IMG/VR virus record: IMGVR_UViG_3300042934_000514
Span: 1 to 39,297 of that record
From: a virus
DNA: 39,297 bases
Reading direction: 5' to 3' (one strand)
In this document: piece after piece, positions 1 to 6,437 of the stretch
How the letters are laid out: every line of letters begins with the position of its first letter
Position numbering within the stretch: position 1 is the stretch's first letter
Notes under the pieces: generated by a model
What the model was told of the DNA's origin: nothing
The model's input: only the letters and a program-made list of their open reading frames with translations
Databases searched by the model: none
Translations under genes and position numbers: made by a program

Positions 1-127
1 CCTCAACTTCATAACCTAATAAATAACTAACGGGAACACCATAAAAATCAGCAAGTTTCTCAGCAAGTTCGTATGGTAAATTTGGATATTCTCCGCGCTC
101 GAATTTACTCAAATTAGAAGCGTATGT
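1..127. repeat. Terminal overlap, left copy (circular junction)
   Basis: These 127 bases recur exactly, in the same orientation, at 39171-39297. A protein gene runs in frame through the joined ends, so the window is a circle opened inside that gene, with a unique length of 39170 bases. A 127-base overlap is what a k=127 graph assembler leaves on a circular contig, so it is probably not a biological terminal repeat. Confidence 0.93.
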
Positions 128-235
128 AGGGTAATATCCTATTCCAACTACAACTTGCTCTAGTGAATATCCTTTTTCTTTTCGAACTTCTCTAAGCCTA
201 CGGTTGTATTTGGGTTTAGTTTGGTCTTTTGACAT
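1..235 (-). CDS. XRE-family phage repressor, N-terminal part (continues at 39170-39031)
   Basis: This is the 5' part of a 124-codon gene that crosses the circular junction. It starts at ATG 235 behind AAAGGGGGA (about 9 nt spacing), reads leftward to base 1 (= 39171) and ends at 39031. Residues ~11-65 form an XRE helix-turn-helix: NRRLREVRKEKGYSLEQV, then YASNLSKFERGEYPNLPYEL, then a PVSYLLG turn. The remaining ~60 residues contain no S24/LexA-like peptidase domain. It lies divergent to the Cro-like gene, with operators between them, as expected of a CI-type repressor that keeps the lytic genes off. Because it lacks an autoprotease, it is unlikely to be inactivated by RecA-stimulated self-cleavage. 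Repressor role is inferred from position and fold. Confidence 0.88.
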   Translation of the reverse strand, partial: MSKDQTKPKYNRRLREVRKEKGYSLEQVVVGIGYYPTYASNLSKFERGEYPNLPYELAEKLADFYGVPVSYLLGYEVE

Positions 236-318
236 TTTGAACGATCCCCCTTTCGATAAGTGTATCCTTATTGATTTTATTAGATTTTAAACATAAATAA
301 AAGTAATTTTATATATAT

Positions 319-331
319 GGTGAAACTTACC
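319..331. promoter_or_regulatory. Operator copy O1 (degenerate)
   Basis: GGTGAAACTTACC matches the GGTG-N5-CACC operator at all but one arm position. It sits nearest the repressor gene, where it could control the repressor's own promoter. It is the weakest of the four copies. Confidence 0.45.
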
Positions 332-342
332 TAAAAAATGTA

Positions 343-371
343 TTGACTTGGTGTATATCACCAGTTATACT
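343..371 (+). promoter_or_regulatory. Rightward early promoter (PR-like)
   Basis: TTGACT (343-348), a 17-bp spacer and TATACT (366-371) form a near-consensus sigma-A promoter. The spacer contains operator O2, so a bound repressor would occlude RNA polymerase. Transcription would start near 378 and drive the Cro-like gene and the early region. Confidence 0.85.
350..362. promoter_or_regulatory. Operator copy O2
   Basis: GGTGTATATCACC is a palindrome with GGTG/CACC arms and a 5-bp centre. It lies entirely between the -35 and -10 boxes of the rightward promoter. The identical 13-mer recurs at 388-400. Confidence 0.8.
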
Positions 372-385
372 GTGGATAATACTAA

Positions 386-640
386 ATGGTGTATATCACC
401 ATATCGGGAGGGATTATTATTCACAGCTTAGATGCAAAACTAAAGAATAGAGTTAAAGAACTTAGAATTGCGGCTGGATTCAATACTCAAAAAGAACTCT
501 CAGATCTAACAGGGTTTTCTGTAGATTTAATTACGAGAATTGAAAGTAACAGTCCAAGAGCAACACGTAATATTGGCGTGTATCTAAGAATTGCTAATGT
601 TTTAGGCGTCAAGATAGACGATCTTTTTTTTAAAGACTAA
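386..640 (+). CDS. Cro-like small XRE DNA-binding protein
   Basis: This gene encodes a helix-turn-helix protein of the XRE family. The recognisable part begins LKNRVKELRIAAGF and continues with a KELSDLTGFSVDLITRIES HTH and a VLGVKIDDLF end typical of Cro/CI folds. It is the first gene after the operator-controlled promoter and diverges from the repressor, so it probably acts as Cro or a co-regulator. The start is uncertain. ATG 386 lies in operator O3 only ~8 nt from the predicted transcript start and has no ribosome site, while a strong GGGAGGG at 406-412 is followed at ideal distance by in-frame ATT codons (416, 419) and no ATG, GTG or TTG. Translation from ATT 419 would give a 73-residue protein. 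Confidence 0.82.
   Translation: MVYITISGGIIIHSLDAKLKNRVKELRIAAGFNTQKELSDLTGFSVDLITRIESNSPRATRNIGVYLRIANVLGVKIDDLFFKD
388..400. promoter_or_regulatory. Operator copy O3
   Basis: An exact copy of the O2 13-mer, flanked by AAAT and ATAT, just downstream of the predicted transcription start. It overlaps the ATG at 386, so that ATG lies within a protein-binding site. Confidence 0.75.
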
Positions 641-659
641 ATGGTGCTTAACACCATTT
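639..659. promoter_or_regulatory. Operator copy O4 (extended perfect palindrome)
   Basis: AAATGGTG-CTTAA-CACCATTT has 8-bp perfect arms around a 5-bp centre, the same architecture as O2 and O3. It follows the Cro-like stop codon directly. It has no T-run, so it is not a terminator; it could be a distal operator for cooperative or looping repression. Confidence 0.7.
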
Positions 660-768
660 ATCCAAAACGTATTCTCTCATGTATATAACTAGTGAAAGAT
701 TTGTCGGTACTTTTATAGGTTGTCCATCTTGCTTGTACACATATTTTAAATTAAAGGGGTTGTTGCGA

Positions 769-933
769 TTGAAAGAAATTAATATCGGAAAAACCAAAAT
801 TATTATTCATTCAAAATTAGCTTCAATGGATCCTGAACAACAGAAAACTTACTTTGAAGAGGAATGGGAAAATAATAATCCAGTACTAATAAATATAGTA
901 GATGCAGCTTATAAGTGTGTTCAGAACGGTTAA
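769..933 (+). CDS. Small phage protein, unknown function
   Basis: The start is TTG 769 behind AAAGGGG at 753-759. An in-frame ATG at 679 lacks a ribosome site and would add an N-terminus without character. The product is about 54 residues, beginning with a beta-like KEINIGKTKIIIHSK stretch, then an acidic helix (EQQKTYFEEEWENNNPV) and a short hydrophobic end. I do not recognise a family with certainty. It is the second gene of the early operon, directly before another small acidic protein. Confidence 0.6.
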   Translation: MKEINIGKTKIIIHSKLASMDPEQQKTYFEEEWENNNPVLINIVDAAYKCVQNG

Positions 934-950
934 AAAGGAGTGAAACCATA

Positions 951-1244
951 ATGAATGAAATTGAAATAACACTCGAAGAAGCTCCAGAAGAATTACAAGA
1001 GGCTGTTGCCAATATTTATAAAAGAAACTTAACCGACTATAAAATTCTAACTGTTAAAAAGGTCACTTCAAATCCATTCTTTAATAAATCAATAGAATTC
1101 ACTACTTATAAAGCTTACTTGCAATATGGGAACACAATGAAATTAGTGAACTTTAACGAACATGGACTTACGGAAAATTCTATGATCGTTGGTGACATGG
1201 TTACGTTTCTAGATTACTGGAATAAGTACTTAGAAAATCTATAA
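951..1244 (+). CDS. Hypothetical early phage protein, 97 aa
   Basis: ATG 951 follows AAAAAGGAGTG at good spacing, so the upstream in-frame ATG at 915 is rejected. The N-terminal third is acidic and helical (EITLEEAPEELQEAVANIYKR); the rest is mixed alpha/beta. No motif is recognised. A hairpin terminator follows at 1251-1274, so this gene closes the first early transcription unit. Confidence 0.65.
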   Translation: MNEIEITLEEAPEELQEAVANIYKRNLTDYKILTVKKVTSNPFFNKSIEFTTYKAYLQYGNTMKLVNFNEHGLTENSMIVGDMVTFLDYWNKYLENL

Positions 1245-1250
1245 AATTTT

Positions 1251-1274
1251 GTTCCTACCGAGGAACATTTTTTT
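1251..1274 (+). terminator. Rho-independent terminator
   Basis: GTTCCT-ACCG-AGGAAC forms a 6-bp stem with a 4-nt loop, followed by ATTTTTTT. It lies 6 bases after the preceding stop codon. It would limit read-through from the early promoter into the antirepressor region. Confidence 0.8.
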
Positions 1275-1333
1275 AAAACCTCATGGCGAAATTTGAGGAT
1301 TTGTTTTAGTTCTATTTGAAAGGGGTGAGTAAT

Positions 1334-1561
1334 ATGTTAGACGTTTTGGTCTTTATAGATATTTTTATCAAGTTTTTAATTATTGGACTTATAGTCTTTG
1401 GAGTTATGTACGCAGTAGGTTATGAGAAGTGTGTTGCTATCACACTAGATGCGTTAGATTGCGATTTAGATAACTTAGAAGATTTAGAGACTGCAGAGGA
1501 TATACATAAAAATGGCTGCACAATCGCGGGAACGATTAATGCAGCTAGAGTAAAGATTTAG
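1334..1561 (+). CDS. Small single-span membrane protein, unknown function
   Basis: ATG 1334 is preceded by AAAGGGGTGAG, which favours it over ATG 1316. The 75-residue product opens with a hydrophobic segment (residues ~3-28, LVFIDIFIKFLIIGLIVFG) and ends in a short acidic soluble part (DCDLDNLEDLETAEDIHKNG). It is predicted to sit in the membrane with the acidic tail in the cytoplasm. It lies between a terminator and the antirepressor gene. No family is recognised. Confidence 0.6.
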   Translation: MLDVLVFIDIFIKFLIIGLIVFGVMYAVGYEKCVAITLDALDCDLDNLEDLETAEDIHKNGCTIAGTINAARVKI

Positions 1562-1617
1562 TAAAACACTTAATAAAATCCTATCATTCATTTTGGAAAC
1601 TGGCAAGAGGTGTAGTT

Positions 1618-2397
1618 ATGAATGAAATACAGGTATTCACAAGTTCGGATTTTGGAAAAGTACGAACAATAAATATAAATTCAGAACCCTGGTTCGTTGG
1701 AAAAGATGTTGCTGAAATTTTAGGATACTTAGAGCCACACAAAGCTATAAGTCGTCATGTAGATTTAGACGACGGGATGAAACATCCCATCCCTACATCA
1801 AGTGGAATACAAGATACGTGGATCATCAACGAGAGTGGTCTCTATAGTCTAATCATTAGTTCTAAAATGCCTAATGCAAGACAGTTTAAAAAGTGGGTTA
1901 CATCAGAAGTACTTCCAAGCATTAGAAAACATGGTGCATATATGACACCTACAACAATAGACGAAATGATTAATAACCCCGATTTACTAATTGGATTAGC
2001 AACAAAACTTAAAGAAGAACAGCATAAGTCGGCTATGCAACAAAAAGTAATTATCCACCAGCAAGAGGTGATTGAAATTAACAAACCAAAAGCACAGGCC
2101 TTTGACCATTTTATTAATGGGACAAACTATCAAACTATGGCAGTAGCTGCTAAATCTCTCGGTCTAGGTCGCAATACATTGTTTAAAAGATTAAAAGAAA
2201 TAAAGATTTTATTATCAAACAACACACCTTATCAGAAATACATAGATCGTGGTTATTTTGTGGTAAAGGAAAAGTCCATCAAAATGGGTGATGAATTTAT
2301 GAATAAGCCACAGACATACGTAACAGCTAGAGGTGTTGAGTTTATAAGAAAATTATTAGAAGAGGCAAATAATGAAACGGAAACTAAAGCAATCTAA
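1618..2397 (+). CDS. Phage antirepressor (BRO-N and KilAC domains)
   Basis: The 259-residue protein has an N-terminal BRO-N domain (~1-105), with the hallmark PWFVGKDVAEILGY and the later SGLYSLIISSKMPNARQFKKWV and EVLPSIRKHGAY. A C-terminal KilAC/ANT domain (~140-255) contains NYQTMAVAAKSLGLGRNTLF and YVTARGVEFIRKLL. Proteins of this type bind DNA or phage repressors and promote lytic growth. The start follows CAAGAGGTG. The next small gene overlaps its 3' end by 26 bases. It may be one route of induction in a phage whose repressor lacks a protease domain, but whether it acts on that repressor cannot be told from sequence. Confidence 0.88.
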   Translation: MNEIQVFTSSDFGKVRTININSEPWFVGKDVAEILGYLEPHKAISRHVDLDDGMKHPIPTSSGIQDTWIINESGLYSLIISSKMPNARQFKKWVTSEVLPSIRKHGAYMTPTTIDEMINNPDLLIGLATKLKEEQHKSAMQQKVIIHQQEVIEINKPKAQAFDHFINGTNYQTMAVAAKSLGLGRNTLFKRLKEIKILLSNNTPYQKYIDRGYFVVKEKSIKMGDEFMNKPQTYVTARGVEFIRKLLEEANNETETKAI

Positions 2398-2557
2398 CTC
2401 AGCACCTATGCAAAAATTTAACGAGGTGCCAAGTAAAGTATTACTTCCAGTGTGGGCTCGTAGTGAAAGTAAGGCTAGAGATTATATCAAGCGTTATAAA
2501 AACTATGAGCTTATTAAATTCGAGTCACCATTTGCTATATGTAGGAGGGATGATTGA
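2372..2557 (+). CDS. Small basic phage protein, unknown function
   Basis: A 61-residue ORF begins at ATG 2372 within the end of the antirepressor gene, with GAGG about 8 bases upstream. It stops immediately before the replication gene (2558), which implies translational coupling in both directions. The product is basic (KRKLKQSNS at the start; KARDYIKRYKNYELIKF in the middle) and could bind nucleic acid. No family is recognised. Confidence 0.62.
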   Translation: MKRKLKQSNSAPMQKFNEVPSKVLLPVWARSESKARDYIKRYKNYELIKFESPFAICRRDD

Positions 2558-3505
2558 ATGGCTATATTTAGGCAAATCCACACGGCTTTTTGGCAAGATT
2601 CACGAGTGTTAGAGGAAATGACACCTGAAGATAAATATTTTTATCTTTATCTGTTAACTAATCCTAATACTACTCAAATAGGAATTTATCAGATAACTAA
2701 AAAACAGATGGCATTTAATCTCGGTTATTCAACTGAGTCAATTAATAGCTTACTAGAAAGATTTATAAATACACATAAGGTTATTAAGTACAACGAGTTT
2801 ACACGAGAGTTGGCAATCATTCATTGGGGTAAATATAACCTCAAGAAAGCTGGTAAGCCAATTATTGACTGTATAACCATGGAATTAAAGCAAATAAAAG
2901 ATGTTTCTTTACTTACCGAGGTCGCAAATCACATTCCAAACGAATCGATTAAAGAAATGTTTTTACGACACGTACACGACACGTATAACGACACGTACAC
3001 GTCAAGTGGGCAAGAAAAAGAAAAAGAAGAAGAAAAAGAAGAAGAAGAAGAAAAAGAAGTCGGAGAAACTTTTTGTCGAAAACAAGTTTCCGACGAGTCC
3101 TCTGTTTATTACAAACTTTCTGATTATCTTTTTCAAAAAATTAAAGAAAACAATCCAGATCATAAACCACCAAACCTTAAACAATGGGCTAATGATGTTC
3201 GCTTAATGATAGATAGGGATAAACGGACAGTCGAACAGATTACGTACGTAATTGATTGGTGTCAATCCAATAGCTTCTGGAAAGCAAATATACTTTCAAT
3301 TTCAAAGTTAAGAGAAAAATTTGATAGGTTGGTTGCTCAAATTAAAGCTGATAAGTCAAAACCTAATAAACATACCAGAAGGCAAGAAATGATTCCAGAC
3401 TGGATGAAAGATGATTATGTACCACCTAATGAAGATAGTTCAAGCGATGTAGTTAAACAACAAGAACTTTTAAAAAGGCTTGAAGAATATCAAAAAAATA
3501 AATAG
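2558..3505 (+). CDS. DnaD-like phage replication initiation protein
   Basis: The 315-residue product has the three-part build of Firmicute phage initiators. A winged-helix N-terminal domain (~1-130) begins MAIFRQIHTAFWQDSRV and includes MTPEDKYFYLYLLTNPNT and YQITKKQMAFNLGYS. A charged linker follows, rich in Glu and Lys (~150-170). A C-terminal DnaD-like/DnaB_2 helical region (~185-275) includes LKQWANDVRLMIDRDKRT and FWKANILSISKLREKFD. It is expected to bind the origin and help load the replicative helicase. Three iterons lie inside the gene at 2966-2997, as in lambda O. No helicase-loader or helicase gene follows, so host proteins are presumably recruited. Confidence 0.82.
   Translation: MAIFRQIHTAFWQDSRVLEEMTPEDKYFYLYLLTNPNTTQIGIYQITKKQMAFNLGYSTESINSLLERFINTHKVIKYNEFTRELAIIHWGKYNLKKAGKPIIDCITMELKQIKDVSLLTEVANHIPNESIKEMFLRHVHDTYNDTYTSSGQEKEKEEEKEEEEEKEVGETFCRKQVSDESSVYYKLSDYLFQKIKENNPDHKPPNLKQWANDVRLMIDRDKRTVEQITYVIDWCQSNSFWKANILSISKLREKFDRLVAQIKADKSKPNKHTRRQEMIPDWMKDDYVPPNEDSSSDVVKQQELLKRLEEYQKNK
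2966..2997 (+). repeat. Iterons inside the initiator gene: candidate replication origin
   Basis: CGACACGTA occurs three times, at 2966, 2977 and 2989, i.e. every 11-12 bp, so on one face of the helix. It is followed by CACGTCAAG and a 50-bp almost pure purine run (about 3011-3058). Repeats inside an initiator gene are the standard origin layout in lambdoid and many Gram-positive phages. Origin function is inferred. Confidence 0.6.
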
Positions 3506-3520
3506 GTCAAGGGGTGCTAA

Positions 3521-3718
3521 ATGGAAAATTATATAAAACTTATCTGTGATGGTTGCGGCTTTAATTTTAAAGTCCCAAACAGCAATTATTATTCACTAAA
3601 ATGTCCCCTTTGTACATGTTCAACAGGAGCTATTAATAGGGAGGTGCCAGATGAAAAACGGAAAGAGATTAACCAAGAAGCAGAAACAGTTGCTTGTAGT
3701 GAACAATCTAAATCCTAA
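3521..3718 (+). CDS. Small zinc-ribbon-like protein, 65 aa
   Basis: ATG 3521 follows AAGGGGTGC. Two cysteine pairs, CDGC at residues ~9-12 and CPLC at ~28-31, with another Cys nearby, suggest a one-zinc ribbon; the C-terminal half is charged and probably disordered. The function is unknown. The DUF6906 gene begins in another frame inside its 3' half, so the two overlap by about 68 bases. Confidence 0.65.
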   Translation: MENYIKLICDGCGFNFKVPNSNYYSLKCPLCTCSTGAINREVPDEKRKEINQEAETVACSEQSKS

Positions 3719-3803
3719 TGAATGGTTAGTAACTAAGAAAGTTCATGGCTGCATCGAAATAGTTCATAGGGAAACTGGACTAATAAGAGGCATTAAGGAG
3801 TGA
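3651..3803 (+). CDS. DUF6906-type small phage protein, 50 aa
   Basis: ATG 3651 follows GGGAGGTG at ideal spacing, although the gene lies largely within the end of the previous ORF. The protein begins MKNGKRLTKKQKQLL, continues LNPNEWLV and ends in a short beta-rich IVHRETGLIRGI. This is the pattern I associate with the DUF6906 family of Bacillus phages, function unknown. It ends five bases before the dUTPase start. The family call is from memory of the pattern; the gene itself is well supported. Confidence 0.7.
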   Translation: MKNGKRLTKKQKQLLVVNNLNPNEWLVTKKVHGCIEIVHRETGLIRGIKE

Positions 3804-3807
3804 TGTA

Positions 3808-4365
3808 ATGGATCTTCATGTATTAGCTGAAATTCAATCAAGATTCGATAACAAACTTATTCAAGAAAAAAATATTAAAACTGATGGTTTAATCAGATAT
3901 AAATTACTGGCCTTATGTACTGAATTAGGCGAAATGGCAAACGAGTGGAGATTCTTCAAGTACTGGTCACTAGATAGAAATACCAGGTACAAAGAGTTGC
4001 TGCAAGAGTTTTCGGATGGACTGCATTTCTTATTATCGCTTTGGAACGAAAAAATTGTATTTCATCATGGTGAATGCAAATTATCATCAGATTGTTTATT
4101 TCCAAATAGAAACATTGAAGTACCAACCAGTAAAGAAGAAATACTCGACCTATACAATAATTTATACAGGTTAACCGGATTGTTAATAGATTCACTTTAT
4201 TACAGGCAATTTACTAAAGGTTCTGATGCTTTCTGGATTTTCACAGAATTAGTTGAGAGTTACATAGTCTTAGGGAAAGCATTCGGATTTACTGAAGCAG
4301 AAATGGTACAAGCCTACATGGATAAAAACAAAACTAACCACGAAAGGCAGCTTGTAGGTTATTAA
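3808..4365 (+). CDS. dut: dUTP diphosphatase, all-alpha dimeric (MazG-like) type
   Basis: The product (185 aa) belongs to the dUTPase_2 family, which hydrolyses dUTP to dUMP and pyrophosphate and keeps uracil out of phage DNA. The metal-binding EXXE/EXXD sets are visible: E39 and E42 in CTELGEMANEW, E67 and D70 in QEFSDGLHF. A C-terminal YMDKNKTNHERQ matches the conserved K-N-x2-N substrate motif. Length is normal for phage dimeric dUTPases. The start follows AAGGAGTGATGTA. It lies in the nucleotide and replication gene block. Confidence 0.9.
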   Translation: MDLHVLAEIQSRFDNKLIQEKNIKTDGLIRYKLLALCTELGEMANEWRFFKYWSLDRNTRYKELLQEFSDGLHFLLSLWNEKIVFHHGECKLSSDCLFPNRNIEVPTSKEEILDLYNNLYRLTGLLIDSLYYRQFTKGSDAFWIFTELVESYIVLGKAFGFTEAEMVQAYMDKNKTNHERQLVGY

Positions 4366-4384
4366 TGGAAAAGGGATGAAGGGA

Positions 4385-4615
4385 ATGAAAAATACACTAG
4401 GCGACTTAAATAATCATTTATTTGCTCAATTAGAAAGATTAGGTGATGAAGATTTACAGGGTGAAAAGCTAATTGAAGAAATTGACAGAGCAAAGGCAAT
4501 TACGAGGGTAGCTAATCAAATAATTTCAAATGGATCTCTTGTACTTCAAGCTCAAAAGTTCCACATAGAGTATAAATCTAAAGACCTTCATAAGCCTAAG
4601 ATGTTAGAGGGATAA
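4385..4615 (+). CDS. Conserved phage protein of unknown function, 76 aa
   Basis: ATG 4385 is 9 bases downstream of AAAGGG; ATG 4376 in the same frame is possible. The protein is wholly helical (LGDLNNHLFAQLERLGDEDL, IEEIDRAKAITRVANQII). I recall similar proteins next to HNH genes in Bacillus phages, with no assigned role. The HNH gene begins two bases after its stop. Confidence 0.65.
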   Translation: MKNTLGDLNNHLFAQLERLGDEDLQGEKLIEEIDRAKAITRVANQIISNGSLVLQAQKFHIEYKSKDLHKPKMLEG

Positions 4616-4616
4616 T

Positions 4617-5228
4617 ATGCCACATTACTTTACTCCAGAGCAAAAGGAATTTATCAAAAATAATGTTAAAGGGCGAAGTTCAGAAGAATTACACAAAATT
4701 TTTAACGATCAGTTTGAATTAAGTTTAGGAATTAATCAAATAAGAGCCTTTAAGAAAAATCACAAACTTAGTAGTGGTTTAGATGGTCGGTTTAAGAAGG
4801 GTAATGTGCCATTCAATAAAGGCAAGAAAGGATTAAATATTGGTGGCATTGAGACTCGATTTAAAAAAGGACAAAAGCCTCATAATTACAAGCCGATTGG
4901 AACTGAACGGATTAACGGTGAAGGTTATGTAGATATAAAAATTAACGCAAATAAATGGCGACCAAAACATCAAGTTATTTGGGAACAACACAACGGAAAG
5001 ATTCCTAGAGGCCATGTGATAATTTTTGGCGATGGTAACAAGTTCAATTTCGATGTAAACAATCTGATTTCAGTATCAAGAAGTCAATTAGCCATACTCA
5101 ACACCAAGAAACTTATTCAAAATGACGCTGATTTAACTAGAACAGGTTTAATCATAGCAGACATTTACCACGCAATAGGGCAAAAAAGAAGAGGCAATAG
5201 GAGGAGTGCCAATGGAAAAACCATTTAG
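4617..5228 (+). CDS. HNH endonuclease (homing-type)
   Basis: The 203-residue protein has an N-terminal helix-turn-helix-like part (YFTPEQKEFIKNNVKGRSSE) followed by basic linkers with GRFKKGNVPFNKGKKG and a similar second copy, TRFKKGQKPHNYKP. The HNH core is KHQVIWEQHNGKIPRGHVI, then FDVNNLISVSRS (~120-160). These proteins cut specific DNA and often behave as free-standing homing enzymes. This one sits inside the early operon with overlaps on both sides and may be a mobile passenger. It should not be confused with the packaging HNH at 11820. Confidence 0.85.
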   Translation: MPHYFTPEQKEFIKNNVKGRSSEELHKIFNDQFELSLGINQIRAFKKNHKLSSGLDGRFKKGNVPFNKGKKGLNIGGIETRFKKGQKPHNYKPIGTERINGEGYVDIKINANKWRPKHQVIWEQHNGKIPRGHVIIFGDGNKFNFDVNNLISVSRSQLAILNTKKLIQNDADLTRTGLIIADIYHAIGQKRRGNRRSANGKTI

Positions 5229-5373
5229 TGATGTAAAAACATACTACCTATCTCCAGAAGAACTTGAAGCAATTAGAAAAGAGAGCGAAGAAATAAAAAG
5301 AAGAGTTCTTATTGATATGAACGGCAATGAGATTAAAAAAACAAACTTCAGTTTTGGTAATAAAAAGATTTGA
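5212..5373 (+). CDS. Small phage protein, 53 aa, unknown
   Basis: ATG 5212 lies inside the HNH 3' end, with a strong AGGAGGAGTG ribosome site. The product is charged and helical (YLSPEELEAIRKESEEIKRR) with a short C-terminal beta part. No family is recognised. Confidence 0.6.
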   Translation: MEKPFSDVKTYYLSPEELEAIRKESEEIKRRVLIDMNGNEIKKTNFSFGNKKI

Positions 5374-5381
5374 GGTGAATT

Positions 5382-5489
5382 ATGAAAGGTTTTTGTATAA
5401 AGTGCGGAAAGCCCACATACTCCAAGAAATCCAGCTATTGTTGGGAATGCTTTAAACCCTTATTAGAGGAGAAGGTGAAAGGCTCATGA
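5382..5489 (+). CDS. Mini zinc-ribbon protein, 35 aa
   Basis: The gene begins at ATG 5382 behind GAGGTG and ends overlapping the next gene's ATG by four bases (ATGA). CIKC and CWEC pairs spaced by 12 residues indicate a zinc-binding knuckle. Function is unknown. Similar mini-ribbons recur in this genome (3521, 32882, 36581). Confidence 0.6.
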   Translation: MKGFCIKCGKPTYSKKSSYCWECFKPLLEEKVKGS

Positions 5490-6091
5490 GTATAAGAGAA
5501 GTTGAAACCCATGTACTAAAAACAGTTGAACCGTATTTTACTGCAGTTGAAAATGGTCATAAGAATTTCGAGGTAAGAAAATTTGATAGAGATTTCCAAG
5601 TAGGGGATTATTTACAGCTAACACATTATGATCCAAAAACTAATAATCTAGGAAAATATGTGTTTAGAAAAATAACATACATTCTGAACGATCCAACTTA
5701 TGTGAAAAGTGGATATGTAGTATTAGGCCTTAATGATCCAACTATTAGAGAAGAATTAAAATACAAAGGTCCAGGTAAAAAGCGGATTAGAAAGAAAAGA
5801 GCTAAACAGGACAAAAGATTGAAATTACTTCCAGAACTTAAAAAGAGATCATTCAAGCTTCTTGTTGAAAATAAAAAACTCAAGATGGACAGAGACCATG
5901 ATTTAGTATTCTTCACAAATGAACTATGTAAAGCAGACGAGCGTATACAAACCTTAGATAAATTAATTTGCGACTCATTACTAGAAAACTACGAGCTCGA
6001 GCAAAAGCTATTTAATCTAAAGTCTGAAAAGAGTATTTTTAAACGAATAAGTAACTTTTTAGGCATTGGTACTCCAGATGAGCTTAATTGA
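5486..6091 (+). CDS. ASCH/DUF3850 domain protein with C-terminal coiled coil
   Basis: Residues ~8-85 match the DUF3850 PUA/ASCH-like fold: HVLKTVEPYFTAVENGHKNF, EVRKFDRDFQVGDYLQL, then YILNDPTYVKSGYVVLGL. This fold is thought to bind RNA or modified nucleotides. Residues ~95-200 form a very basic segment (GKKRIRKKRAKQDKRLK) and a long coiled coil not present in the minimal domain. The ATG overlaps the stop of the mini zinc-ribbon gene. The biological role is not known. Confidence 0.75.
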   Translation: MSIREVETHVLKTVEPYFTAVENGHKNFEVRKFDRDFQVGDYLQLTHYDPKTNNLGKYVFRKITYILNDPTYVKSGYVVLGLNDPTIREELKYKGPGKKRIRKKRAKQDKRLKLLPELKKRSFKLLVENKKLKMDRDHDLVFFTNELCKADERIQTLDKLICDSLLENYELEQKLFNLKSEKSIFKRISNFLGIGTPDELN

Positions 6092-6422
6092 TTTCTTAGT
6101 TGTTGAAGAGAGAATTAAGCGTTTTGAAAGCTTATTAGAAAAACATAAAAGAAATGACATTAAATTAATTGCTGTTAATCGATTATATGATTTTAGTTGG
6201 ATATGCGAAGATTCGACTGGAAGTGTTAGGTACTACACAATAGATGAACATTTATTCCGTGGCGAAGGACAAGCACTAGGAAGTTTCGGCGGTAACTTTA
6301 CTGTTATTGATGATAGATATGCATGCAATCAGACAGTGTATTTGAAAGGTAAAGGTCACACTAGCTGCGCTACTAATGAACTAGATTCATATTTAGCAAA
6401 AGGTTGGGTAATAGATAATTAA
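6078..6422 (+). CDS. Hypothetical phage protein, ~114 aa
   Basis: ATG 6078 overlaps the end of the preceding gene by 14 bases; a TTG at 6066 in frame is possible, and neither has a strong ribosome site, which suggests coupling. The product has a helical start and a beta-rich middle (LIAVNRLYDFSWICEDSTGS, VRYYTIDEHLF). No family is recognised. Confidence 0.6.
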   Translation: MSLIDFLVVEERIKRFESLLEKHKRNDIKLIAVNRLYDFSWICEDSTGSVRYYTIDEHLFRGEGQALGSFGGNFTVIDDRYACNQTVYLKGKGHTSCATNELDSYLAKGWVIDN

Positions 6423-6437
6423 GCGAGGTGGCTACTA

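Larger units (their letters stand above)
236..385. promoter_or_regulatory. Divergent lysogeny/lytic control region
   Basis: This 150-bp gap separates the leftward repressor from the rightward Cro-like gene. It holds a strong rightward sigma-A promoter at 343-371 and repeats of a GGTG-N5-CACC operator. A leftward promoter for the repressor must lie in the AT-rich stretch 255-320, but no convincing -35/-10 pair stands out. Confidence 0.75.

Noticed and set aside
3002-3184. 60-aa minus-strand ORF rich in phenylalanine
   Set aside because: It is the complement of the same purine tract inside the initiator gene, with no start signals.
2901-3206. 101-aa ORF with a long lysine run in another frame of the initiator gene
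   Set aside because: The lysine run is the purine tract read out of frame. There is no ribosome site, and the main frame has clear family motifs.
5698-5916. 72-aa minus-strand ORF over the DUF3850 gene
   Set aside because: Shadow of the basic coiled-coil segment; no start signal and no neighbours on that strand.
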